Source of the DNA: Okeanomitos corallinicola TIOX110
GTDB taxonomy: Bacteria; Cyanobacteriota; Cyanobacteriia; Cyanobacteriales; Nostocaceae
DNA length: 64,000 bases
Reading direction: 5' to 3'
Assembly: GCF_038050375.1 (NCBI RefSeq)
Contig: NZ_CP150886.1
Span: 5,063,318 to 5,127,317, forward strand
The position numbers were made by a program, and so were the translations under genes. Every line of letters begins with the position of its first letter. The first letter of the stretch is position 1. Shown piece after piece: positions 7,681 through 15,672 of the stretch. Under the pieces are notes generated by a model. The model was not told where the DNA came from. It did not search any database and saw nothing but the letters and a program-made list of their open reading frames with translations.

Positions 7681-9399
7681 TTATACTACCAGTTTGAGTT
7701 CTGCATTGCCTTGATTCTCTGTTCCTGATTGGATATTGATTCTATTTTCAGTAATTTGCCACTTTGATTGTAGATATTCTAATATTACTTGCGATCGCTC
7801 TGGTAATATCTCCTGTGGTTCGGTTAATTCTTGGTTAACTATAACTTGTAAACTTAAATTTGGTTGTCTTTGTAATGTTTGAGCAATACGATCTAATAAC
7901 TGGGTATTAGCTAATGTTAATGCCGCTTTATCTTTTTCAAAAGCTATTACTCCTGGGTTAGAATCTATTCTTTGCATCGCCACTTTAGCTAATGGATAAT
8001 CTAGTTTATTTCTAATAGTATCCGCAATGATTACTTGAGCATCTTTACTAATTTCTCTTTCACTCAAATATATTAATCTCATCTTTAAGGGTTCTATGGG
8101 ACTGGTAATTATTTCATAATCAATTAATTGTGCTGGTTCAGGTAGTTGAATACTGCCTAAAGATGATTGCACTTCTTGCAAGAAGTTTGCTTGCAATTGA
8201 GCAATAGTAATTACTGTCTCTGTTGGTTTTTCTTCGGCAATTTGCTGTAAAAGCTCATTAGATGCTGTGGGAATTTCAATGAGTTTTAATCCCAATAATT
8301 CCGGTACTTGATTAAGTCTGTTTGCTAACATTTGAATATAGTTATTTTGTTCTTCCGGTGTATATTGTTTACTACTAAATACCTGGAGTTGAATAATTAG
8401 TTTATTATTGGAATTATAAGAAGTGGATATATTACTGATGTAGGAACGAGGATCACCGTTAGGGAAGTTAGCAAATTTTGTCTGCCATATTTCTGTTGCT
8501 GCTCCACGGATTTGATTTTCTTGTTGCTGTACAGCAATTTCCTTTCTGAGTTGGATCAAAGATTGATTAAGGGGGAACATAATAACGCCAATGGTACTAA
8601 AAATCAATAAAAATCTACCTGGTAATCCTCCCACTTTCTTTAATCTATTGTATGCAGGTAATCTTTCTAAAAAATGCTGCATTACTAAACTTTCGTGATC
8701 ATTTTCACGCCATTCTTTGACTTTAGCTCTTACTTGATTGTTATCTATATGTAAACTTAAAAAAACCAACATAGCTGTAAAGGTAATTGCTACTAAGTTG
8801 GTAAAAAATAATAGTCCCCCACCACTAGCTACTTGTAAACCTTTAACTGAATCTAAACTAATTGCTATACCAATACCATAACCAACTACACACAATGGCG
8901 GCATTAATGCTACTGCAATAGCTACCCCTGGAATGGATGTTGCTACTCCTTTTGGTTCTTTACAAATTGCCACTGAACCAACTGCACCGGAAAATAAAGC
9001 AACTACTAAATCTAAAATATTGGGACGAATTCTGGCAGCAATTTCTGCTGTCATTTCTTTAAATGGTAATAAAGATACTAAGAGTACAGCAAAGGAAATA
9101 GCGACTACACAACTAAGAATAAGGTTAACCAGTGCTCGCATAGCTAAGATGACATCACCAGCTGCTAATGCTAAACCATTGGCTAGAATCCCACCCATTA
9201 AGGGGGAAATTAGCATTGCACCGATAATAACTGCTGGACTATTGAGAACTAACCCCAAGGTAGCAATACCAGCTGCAAATAAAACCTGAATCCAATAACT
9301 GACATCTTGAAGGGTAACAGTTTTGCATATATCCAGATATACTTGTTCCTTGCGGGCTTGACTAATTCCCAAATTATCTGCAAATTTATCTCTAAACAT
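7681..9399 (-). CDS. DUF389 (TIGR00341) membrane protein with OmpA-like C-terminal region
   Basis: About 572 residues from ATG 9399; an in-frame TTG at 9435 would add 12 residues. The N-terminal 250 residues are the DUF389 domain, a multi-helix membrane core with 'SPAVIIGAMLISPLMGGILANGLAL', 'GAVGSVAICKEPKGVATSIPGVAIAVALMPPLCVVG'. A further helix (about 275-295) leads to a soluble region. Its last part ('LLDRIAQTLQRQPNLSLQVIV ... RSQVILEYLQSKWQITENRI') resembles the OmpA/MotB peptidoglycan-associated fold, though the usual arginine and asparagine pattern is weak. Function is unknown. It is divergent from the coiled-coil gene at 9584. Confidence 0.82.
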   Translation of the reverse strand: MFRDKFADNLGISQARKEQVYLDICKTVTLQDVSYWIQVLFAAGIATLGLVLNSPAVIIGAMLISPLMGGILANGLALAAGDVILAMRALVNLILSCVVAISFAVLLVSLLPFKEMTAEIAARIRPNILDLVVALFSGAVGSVAICKEPKGVATSIPGVAIAVALMPPLCVVGYGIGIAISLDSVKGLQVASGGGLLFFTNLVAITFTAMLVFLSLHIDNNQVRAKVKEWRENDHESLVMQHFLERLPAYNRLKKVGGLPGRFLLIFSTIGVIMFPLNQSLIQLRKEIAVQQQENQIRGAATEIWQTKFANFPNGDPRSYISNISTSYNSNNKLIIQLQVFSSKQYTPEEQNNYIQMLANRLNQVPELLGLKLIEIPTASNELLQQIAEEKPTETVITIAQLQANFLQEVQSSLGSIQLPEPAQLIDYEIITSPIEPLKMRLIYLSEREISKDAQVIIADTIRNKLDYPLAKVAMQRIDSNPGVIAFEKDKAALTLANTQLLDRIAQTLQRQPNLSLQVIVNQELTEPQEILPERSQVILEYLQSKWQITENRINIQSGTENQGNAELKLVV

Positions 9400-9583
9400 A
9401 TAGGATTGTGGATAAAATTCAAATGTAATTGTCAATATAGCAGGAGTAATTTTTTTTCTCTAGTCTACTTAGCTATTAGTTTTACTGATAACGTATAAAT
9501 ACAGTAAAAAAAGCGTTTATGATACATTTTTATCAACTCTCGCCTTTTGCCTATTCTCACGTAACTATTTAAAAATAAATGAT

Positions 9584-10033
9584 ATGTCCCAAGATTTAAC
9601 ACAAAAGTGGTTAGCTGAAATTCAAGCCTTAAAACAACAAATGGCTGAACTACAACAACAACGAGATCAGGCTTGGGAAAGTTCCCAAAAATGGCGACAA
9701 CTATATAATACTGAATCGGAACAACGCCGTGCTGATGCTAAGATTCACCAGCAAGCGATCGCATCTGTAAAAGCTGAACTACAAAAATTACAAGGTATAA
9801 ATGCTGAGAATATTACTGAAACTACGACTACAGAAGTTGAGGCAGAATTAACACAATTGTCATCTGGGGAAGAATTAAAGACTCAATTAGCTACTGTAAT
9901 TCAAGAGCGCGATCGCCTCATTCAAGCTTTAAAAACAGAACAGGAAAATCACGCTCAAACCCGCAATAATTTAACTACTGCTTTAGGTGATGCTATTGAT
10001 AGTTTGACAAAATTGAGAGCAGGGAATCAGTAA
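9584..10033 (+). CDS. Hypothetical coiled-coil protein
   Basis: 149 residues, strongly charged and rich in Q, E and A, with heptad-like spacing throughout ('IQALKQQMAELQQQRDQAWE', 'KAELQKL', 'ATVIQERDRLIQALK'). No membrane segment, signal peptide or catalytic motif is seen. Similar short coiled-coil proteins are found in filamentous cyanobacteria without an assigned function. It contains two HIP1 octamers. It precedes the QueC-like operon on the same strand, but the 226-bp gap with its own promoter argues against co-transcription. Confidence 0.75.
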   Translation: MSQDLTQKWLAEIQALKQQMAELQQQRDQAWESSQKWRQLYNTESEQRRADAKIHQQAIASVKAELQKLQGINAENITETTTTEVEAELTQLSSGEELKTQLATVIQERDRLIQALKTEQENHAQTRNNLTTALGDAIDSLTKLRAGNQ

Positions 10034-10174
10034 TCAGTTATCAATAATACTTGTCTTTATAAATATGTTACAAATATGTAATATACTCGCTAGACCTATC
10101 TTTAATTCAGACTATACTCTACTTGTCCCACACTGATATGACGTTTACAAGAGAAAGGAAATTCTGACATTTAT

Positions 10175-10224
10175 ATTGAAATTCAGTCTTAACTATTGAC
10201 ATTGTCGGTTATGTCAGCTAAATT
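10175..10224 (+). promoter_or_regulatory. Promoter with overlapping palindromic operator for the QueC-like/XRE/PIN operon
   Basis: TTGACA (10196-10201), a 17-bp spacer, then TAAATT (10219-10224) fit a sigma-70-type promoter 35 bp before the GTG start at 10260. A perfect inverted repeat TGACAT / ATGTCA (10197-10202 and 10211-10216, 8-bp spacer) overlaps the -35 box and spacer; an additional TGACAT half-site lies at 10175-10180. A dyad in that place is what an autoregulating XRE repressor would bind, and the third gene of the operon encodes an XRE-type HTH protein. The link is inference. Confidence 0.5.
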
Positions 10225-10259
10225 CGTCATATAAATTGTTTCAGCATGGAGGTTGAAAC

Positions 10260-10886
10260 GTGGATGGGGATGTATTGCATCGGCTTTTAGGACTTTATAG
10301 ACAGCCATACCAAATACTCTGTGAAGGAAAGTTTGAGCGCACCGAATCTACCCGGATGATGATGCAATCCTTTTTGAAGGATCTCCAGAAAAAAGGTGAT
10401 GCTGCTATTGTGTTAGCTAAGGGTATAGGGGAACTCTTAACCCAAGTAATTAAAGATTCTGGAAATAATCAATCTATAGATTGGACTGATTTAAGTAAAA
10501 AACTTGATAAATTAGCACAACAAGCCAACATACCAGATAGAACTAAGTCACTTGTCGGTGATGCTGGAAAGAGCGTTTTCGTTGATTTGCGTTATGGTCA
10601 GCAATTTGACATCAACACTATTTCAGAAACAGTTATAGAAAGATATATGCAGAAGGTGTATACATCAGAGTTTGAGGGAAGAATTCCACTCATTCCTGAT
10701 CACCACGCCAAAGTTGACAATTTAACTTTTACAGAACGTAAGGATGCGCTGAGGAAAGATATCTTTGAGCAAATTCATAAAACATGGGCAAAAAAGGCGA
10801 ATGTAGATGAAGGTGTAGCCAAACTGAGGAGAAATCGGCGATCGCAAGTCAAAGAGATAGACATGGAGGAGAATCTAGCAATATGA
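10260..10886 (+). CDS. Unknown protein, first gene of the QueC-like/ImmA/PIN operon
   Basis: 208 residues, starting at GTG 10260 with GGAGG seven bases upstream; an in-frame stop lies just before (10254-10256), so this start is forced. I do not recognise the family. The protein is mostly helical and charged, with no membrane segment, Walker motif or clear catalytic set. A conserved-looking middle ('SVFVDLRYGQQFD', 'GRIPLIPDHHAKVDNLTF') precedes a basic patch ('KLRRNRRSQ') near the end. Its stop overlaps the start of the QueC-like gene (ATGA), implying translational coupling and perhaps a complex. By position it could be the partner or substrate of the QueC-like enzyme, as QatB is for QatC, but no sequence evidence shows homology. 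Confidence 0.75.
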   Translation: MDGDVLHRLLGLYRQPYQILCEGKFERTESTRMMMQSFLKDLQKKGDAAIVLAKGIGELLTQVIKDSGNNQSIDWTDLSKKLDKLAQQANIPDRTKSLVGDAGKSVFVDLRYGQQFDINTISETVIERYMQKVYTSEFEGRIPLIPDHHAKVDNLTFTERKDALRKDIFEQIHKTWAKKANVDEGVAKLRRNRRSQVKEIDMEENLAI

Positions 10887-12322
10887 AATATACACCTTCG
10901 CGTCAAAAAAAATTAAACGAAAGTAACTATAAGGATTACACTTTAGACTTTCAACCTATATCGAATAGTAATGGCTCTGTACAGTTTTTTGATCACTCTC
11001 AGAATAAGAAGCTAACTATTGGAATTAATGTAGACGATATAGAATTCAAATATCGTGTTAAGGCAGAGTTTCCCCCTATTGTTGCCGATCTTATTGACCT
11101 TGCTGTTGCCATATATACTTCAGATCGTCTTGCCTCTCAAAGTCTGACAGGCAAACAGCGTCGCTTTCATGTCATACTGCCAGTACGTAATCCAGAATTA
11201 TTAAGTTCTGAACCATTTCTAGCAAAACTAGATGACCTGCTTGAATGGACAACTGATAGCAAATGGGTTTTCGACTTCCAAAAACGGATTGCACCGGATC
11301 GTCTTGTTGAACATCAATCTCTTCCCATAGCACCCCAAGGGTGTGAAGTGACCTTATGGAGTGGTGGACTAGATGCCCTGGCTGGTTTGTACACTCGCCT
11401 TTTAATGTATCCAGAAAAACAGTTTATCTTATTTGGAACTGGCAGTAACAATAGTGTATTTGCCCGCCAAAAAAGAGTATATCAGGAAATTCAATCTATC
11501 TTTCCCGGTCGCTGCCATCTTTTCCGCCTCCCAATCCGATTTGATGATAGTAGTGAACAACCAAAAAACAAGCTTTCCCGTGCGAGAGGTGTTGTCTTTA
11601 CTCTTCTTGGTTCTGCGTGTGCATATCTTATGGGAGAAAAAGTTCTTTATCTGTATGAAAACGGAATCGGTGCAATTAACCTTCCATATCGTGAATCTGC
11701 TGTAGGGTTAGATCACTCTCGTTCTGTTCATCCTCTGACTTTGCTGATGGTAAGTGATCTTATTTCTGAACTTGTAGGAGAAGAGTTCCAGGTAAAAAAT
11801 CCGTTTCTGTTTTGGACTAAAGCCGAAATGTGCAAGGCATTGGCTAAAAATGGCCAAGACAACTTACCAACTTTAACTATGTCTTGTGACAGTCCACATC
11901 GCCAAAAGGTATCACCTCAATGTGGTTATTGCTCCTCTTGTCTTTTAAGGAGACAATCACTTGCAGCCAGTAGCATAAAAGATAGAACTCGCTATGTAGT
12001 TTTGCATGGAGAGCGCCCAGTTAAAGAGCCGAGTTTATGTTTCCTGAATATGCAGGCACAAGTTCGTACCCTTGACTCTTTATTTGCTGTCTCAAATGAA
12101 CCTTGGATTACTCTAACTAAAAAGTTTCCAGTGTTAGATGATATTGTTGATCGAACTGCTATGGCAGAAAATTTATTACCTGCTGATATGCGAAGTCGTT
12201 TAATTCAACTTTATCAAAATTATATTTCCGAATGGAATTCTGTGGAATCACAGATTGCGAACGGACTATTAAGTGATCAGAAAGCATCTAGTAGATACGT
12301 AGTCCCATCTCAACAAAGTTGA
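10883..12322 (+). CDS. QueC/QatC-like PP-loop ATPase (7-cyano-7-deazaguanine synthase-like)
   Basis: 479 residues, twice the size of housekeeping QueC. The first 150 residues are an extra N-terminal domain. The PP-loop S-G-G-L-D-A is at 160-165. A zinc-binding set Cys335, Cys347, Cys350, Cys353 ('CGYCSSCLLRR') matches the QueC metal site. QueC makes preQ0 from carboxy-deazaguanine, ammonia and ATP; long QueC-like proteins are components of anti-phage systems (QatC in Qat, and a QueC-like protein in some CBASS loci). No QueD, QueE or QueF gene is nearby, which argues against a queuosine role. Start ATG 10883 overlaps the previous stop and has GGAGGAG upstream. It is followed by the XRE/ImmA-like gene at 12334. 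Confidence 0.85.
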   Translation: MKYTPSRQKKLNESNYKDYTLDFQPISNSNGSVQFFDHSQNKKLTIGINVDDIEFKYRVKAEFPPIVADLIDLAVAIYTSDRLASQSLTGKQRRFHVILPVRNPELLSSEPFLAKLDDLLEWTTDSKWVFDFQKRIAPDRLVEHQSLPIAPQGCEVTLWSGGLDALAGLYTRLLMYPEKQFILFGTGSNNSVFARQKRVYQEIQSIFPGRCHLFRLPIRFDDSSEQPKNKLSRARGVVFTLLGSACAYLMGEKVLYLYENGIGAINLPYRESAVGLDHSRSVHPLTLLMVSDLISELVGEEFQVKNPFLFWTKAEMCKALAKNGQDNLPTLTMSCDSPHRQKVSPQCGYCSSCLLRRQSLAASSIKDRTRYVVLHGERPVKEPSLCFLNMQAQVRTLDSLFAVSNEPWITLTKKFPVLDDIVDRTAMAENLLPADMRSRLIQLYQNYISEWNSVESQIANGLLSDQKASSRYVVPSQQS

Positions 12323-12333
12323 GGAAAAATATC

Positions 12334-13542
12334 ATGACTACCAACATTCTGGATAACATTGACCTGCGGATATTAGGTGAACTCCTACAACAAGCCCGTA
12401 AAAAATGCCGCATGACTCAAGCTGACGCAGCCAAGATTATTGATGCTGCACGCACCACTGTAATTGCAATTGAAAAAGGAGAACGCCGTCTCAAGGCCAA
12501 TGAACTAATTAAACTTGCCCGTGCTTACGGATGTTCTGTGAGTGACTTTGTTCGGCAACGTCCTATTGTCCAACCTTTTGAAGTACAGTTTCGAGCAGTT
12601 TATCAACGTAGTCAGGAACAACAGGCAGAAATTGAACCATTTATCCTGCATTTAGAGGAATTGTGCCAGAATTACCTAGAACTTGAACAGATTATGGATT
12701 CGCCAATACCGCGAAACTATCCTCTTGAGTATCAGGTAGCAAATATGCCCATCAAATCTGCTGCGGAGAGTATAGCAGTGGCAGAACGTCAACGGCTGGG
12801 TTTAGGCGATGCACCTATATCTCACTTGCGAGACATCCTAGAACAAGATGTGGGTTTACGGATCTTTTATTTGCAGATGCCACAAAAATACTCAGAAGTG
12901 TACAGTTATAACGAAGAAGTTGGCGGTTGCATGGCTATCAATGCCAATCATCCAGAAGAGCGCCGACGCTGGTCAATGGCGCATGGATATCTGCACTTTT
13001 TAGCACATCGGCAAAAACCAGAGTTTCATTTTGACGGACAGTATCAGCGATTTCCTGAAAGTGAGCAATTAGCGGAAACCTTCCCCGAATATTTCCTCAT
13101 GCCTACCAGTGGATTGCTGAAGCGTTTTAATGATATGTACCGTACACATGGCAAATTCACTCCAACTAATTTATTTACACTAGCTCATTACTACGGTGTT
13201 TCTGTAGAAGCTCTAGTTTATCGGTTAGAAAAAATGGAACTTTTGCCTACAGGAACTTGGGATAAATTGCGAGATAGAGGTTTAAAAGTCAGAAAGGTAC
13301 AGGAGGAACTTGGCTTAGAACAAATCCCGCAAAGAATTGATATGATGCCTTTGCACTACCAACACCTAGCAATTGAGGCATTAGATCAAGGTTTGATTAC
13401 TGAAGGGCGTTTTGCTGAATTTCTCCATGTTAACCGCTTAGAATCCCGTCGTATTGCTGAGGCATTAAGGGAATATTCAAGCGGAATGATGGAAGAAGAT
13501 ACGGATTTTGATTTGCGTCAAATCCAAACTGCTGGGAAGTGA
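12334..13542 (+). CDS. XRE-family HTH protein with degenerate ImmA/IrrE metallopeptidase domain
   Basis: 402 residues from ATG 12334 with GAGG at 12321-12324; the frame extends upstream to a TTG but that is unlikely. Residues about 12-65 are an XRE HTH ('LGELLQQARKKCRMTQADAAKI ... IEKGERRLKANELIKLARAYG'). Residues about 145-300 are ImmA/IrrE-like (COG2856): the zinc-site helix reads M-A-H-G-Y-L-H (His217, His221), followed by the expected acidic ligand in 'SEQLAETFPEYFLMP' (Glu244). The catalytic Glu of HExxH is replaced by Gly218, so proteolysis is doubtful while metal binding is possible. Such fusions act as antitoxin and repressor or as cleavage-controlled regulators. The PIN gene follows after 7 bp. 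Confidence 0.87.
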   Translation: MTTNILDNIDLRILGELLQQARKKCRMTQADAAKIIDAARTTVIAIEKGERRLKANELIKLARAYGCSVSDFVRQRPIVQPFEVQFRAVYQRSQEQQAEIEPFILHLEELCQNYLELEQIMDSPIPRNYPLEYQVANMPIKSAAESIAVAERQRLGLGDAPISHLRDILEQDVGLRIFYLQMPQKYSEVYSYNEEVGGCMAINANHPEERRRWSMAHGYLHFLAHRQKPEFHFDGQYQRFPESEQLAETFPEYFLMPTSGLLKRFNDMYRTHGKFTPTNLFTLAHYYGVSVEALVYRLEKMELLPTGTWDKLRDRGLKVRKVQEELGLEQIPQRIDMMPLHYQHLAIEALDQGLITEGRFAEFLHVNRLESRRIAEALREYSSGMMEEDTDFDLRQIQTAGK

Positions 13543-13549
13543 GGAAAAT

Positions 13550-14095
13550 ATGCAAATTACTCACTCCCATATTTTGCTTGATGCTTGTTGTGTTCTCAAC
13601 TTTTGTGCATCTGGTCAATTTCTGGCAATTTTGAAATCTCTTCCTGCGGAAATTGTGGTGACTACAGTTGTCCAACAACGGGAATTAAACACACTCCAAA
13701 GTCTCAAGGAAGAAGAGAATGATGCTGTATTAGAATTTGAAGAAGCTATTCAACAAGGTTTATTAAAAGTTGTGGATTTTGAATCAGAAGAAGAGAAGGA
13801 ATCTTTTGTAAACTACGCGGCTATTCTTGATGATGGGGAATCTGCAACTTTTGCGATCGCTGTTCATCGAAAATGGGCAGTAGCCACTGATGACGACAAG
13901 GCTATCAAGTTTCTTCAAAAAGAAGCTCCCTATCTTCAAATACTATCAACCCCAGAAATAATTAAACATTGGTCAGAAGAAGAAAGTACCGATGCTTCAA
14001 TATTAAGCAATGTACTCAATGCAATTAGGATTAAAGGACGGTTTGAACCACCAAAAAATTCTCCTTTGAGACTTTGGTGGCAGACATATTCTTGA
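13550..14095 (+). CDS. PIN-domain nuclease, probable toxin or effector of the operon
   Basis: 181 residues from ATG 13550, directly after GAGGAAA; an earlier in-frame ATG at 13508 lies inside the previous gene and is not used. The acidic residues of a PIN active site are present: Asp11 ('ILLDACCVLN'), Glu45 ('QQRELN'), Asp95/Glu97 ('DDGESATFAIA') and Asp114-116 ('ATDDDKA'), so it is predicted to be an active Mg-dependent RNase. It forms an XRE-ImmA/PIN pair, a known toxin-antitoxin arrangement, here combined with two more genes. It is convergent with thrC; only 5 bp separate the two stop codons. Confidence 0.85.
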   Translation: MQITHSHILLDACCVLNFCASGQFLAILKSLPAEIVVTTVVQQRELNTLQSLKEEENDAVLEFEEAIQQGLLKVVDFESEEEKESFVNYAAILDDGESATFAIAVHRKWAVATDDDKAIKFLQKEAPYLQILSTPEIIKHWSEEESTDASILSNVLNAIRIKGRFEPPKNSPLRLWWQTYS

Positions 14096-14100
14096 CTGAT

Positions 14101-15192
14101 TTAAAATCCCATTACCTCGGCTACTGCTTTTAATTCTGCTGGTATGCCCTGCTTAAACTGAGCATGACTGTGTTTAATTGCTGTGTCTGGGTCTTTTAAA
14201 CCATTACCAGTTAAGACACAAACTACTGTAGCTCCTGTGGGTACTTGATCTTTTACCTTTAACAAACCAGCTACAGAAGCCGCACTCGCAGGTTCACAGA
14301 AAATCCCTTCTGAGGAAGCTAACAAGCGATAAGCGTCAAGAATTTCTTCATCTGTCACAGCATTAAAACAACCCTGACTCGCAGTTTGGGCGGCGATCGC
14401 TTTATCCCAACTCGCAGGATTACCAATTCTAATGGCTGTGGCTAAGGTTTCAGGATTTGCTACCGGTTGACCATTTACTAGAGGTGCAGAACCAGCGGCT
14501 TGAAAACCCATCATTTTCGGCAAGCGATCGCATTTTCCATCTTGATGGTATTGACAAAAACCCATCCAATATGCTGTGATGTTTCCCGCATTTCCCACAG
14601 GAATACACAACCAGTCAGGAGCATTACCCAGAGCATCAACCACTTCAAAAGCTCCGGTTTTTTGACCTTCCAAACGGTAGGGATTGACAGAATTGACCAA
14701 AGTAATAGGATAATGATCCGCCATTTCCCGGACAATTTCTAAGGCTCGGTCAAAATTACCTTTAATGGCTAATACTTCTGCCCCATAAAGTAAAGCTTGT
14801 GCCAACTTACCCAAAGCCACATAACCATCAGGAATTAATACAAACGGACGCATTCCTCCGCGTTTAGCATAGGCAGCAGCAGCGGCGGAAGTATTACCTG
14901 TACTGGCACAAATCACCGCCTTAGCACCAGCTTCCTTTGCCTTGGTAATAGCCATGGTCATACCCCGGTCTTTGAAGCTACCTGTAGGGTTCAGACCGTC
15001 ATATTTAACAAATACCTTCACCTGCTTACCAATACGTTCAGCGATCGCCGGCACGGGTATCAAAGGTGTGTTACCTTCCAACAATGTCACCACTGGGGTA
15101 CTTTCACTGACAGGCAAGTATTCACGATAGGCTTCTATCAGTCCAGGCCAAGGTTGGCGATGGGATTTAGCAACAGACAAGCTCAAAGTCAC
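14101..15192 (-). CDS. thrC: Threonine synthase
   Basis: 363 residues. Converts O-phosphohomoserine to threonine with PLP. The PLP lysine is in '[11 protein letters not shown]', the phosphate-binding loop is '[19 protein letters not shown]', and '[14 protein letters not shown]' and '[12 protein letters not shown]' complete the fold-type II pattern of the short bacterial ThrC class. Start is GTG at 15192; an additional upstream start is not evident. Cytoplasmic. Stands alone; the 260-bp region to the next gene on the other strand carries both promoters. Confidence 0.95.
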   Translation of the reverse strand: MTLSLSVAKSHRQPWPGLIEAYREYLPVSESTPVVTLLEGNTPLIPVPAIAERIGKQVKVFVKYDGLNPTGSFKDRGMTMAITKAKEAGAKAVICASTGNTSAAAAAYAKRGGMRPFVLIPDGYVALGKLAQALLYGAEVLAIKGNFDRALEIVREMADHYPITLVNSVNPYRLEGQKTGAFEVVDALGNAPDWLCIPVGNAGNITAYWMGFCQYHQDGKCDRLPKMMGFQAAGSAPLVNGQPVANPETLATAIRIGNPASWDKAIAAQTASQGCFNAVTDEEILDAYRLLASSEGIFCEPASAASVAGLLKVKDQVPTGATVVCVLTGNGLKDPDTAIKHSHAQFKQGIPAELKAVAEVMGF

Positions 15193-15454
15193 AGGATTAT
15201 TAACTTCTTAACTAAAGATGGGGAATAGGAAAAATTGAGAAATCTGATCTTTTTTTATTGGATCTTTTCTATAGTATTAATCACTTTACCATGCCAAGGG
15301 CGATGTATCTGAGGAACATAGTCTCTTATATCGCAGTCTCTTATCGCTAAACGGTTTAACCATCAGAGTATATGATGATAATTTACACAATGTTTTAAAA
15401 AAGCTTAACATGGAACTATTATAATATGTCAGATGGTGTGAGCCAAATTAGCAA

Positions 15455-15658
15455 ATGAGTATAACTATGTCCACTTTGTCATCCAGTGTTGCCAGTTGCG
15501 AATCTCATAGTGAATTAGTCAAAAAGCTGACCAAAGCTTATTATCAAGATGAACAGCAAGAAAAGTTTATCGGTTTGCAAGCAGAAGTAGATTCCCTCCT
15601 GGAACAGTTACAGAACCTAAAAAGCCAAAAGTTAGAATCATCTAATCACGAAGAATAA
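15455..15658 (+). CDS. Small conserved-looking hypothetical protein
   Basis: 67 residues (63 if the second ATG at 15467 is used). Hydrophilic and helical, with a probable coiled coil over residues 30-60 ('LQAEVDSLLEQLQNLKSQK'). No signal or membrane segment. It has its own promoter region, and its stop is 14 bp from the stop of the convergent gene at 15673. The name and function are unknown. Confidence 0.6.
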   Translation: MSITMSTLSSSVASCESHSELVKKLTKAYYQDEQQEKFIGLQAEVDSLLEQLQNLKSQKLESSNHEE

Positions 15659-15672
15659 ACCTCAAGCGTTGG

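Noticed and set aside
10883..12322. Housekeeping QueC for queuosine synthesis
   Set aside because: The protein is twice the normal length with an extra N-terminal domain and sits with XRE-ImmA and PIN genes, not queD/queE/queF.
13508..13549. Earlier ATG start for the PIN gene
   Set aside because: It lies within the preceding gene; ATG 13550 has a good GAGGAAA site and gives a normal PIN N-terminus.
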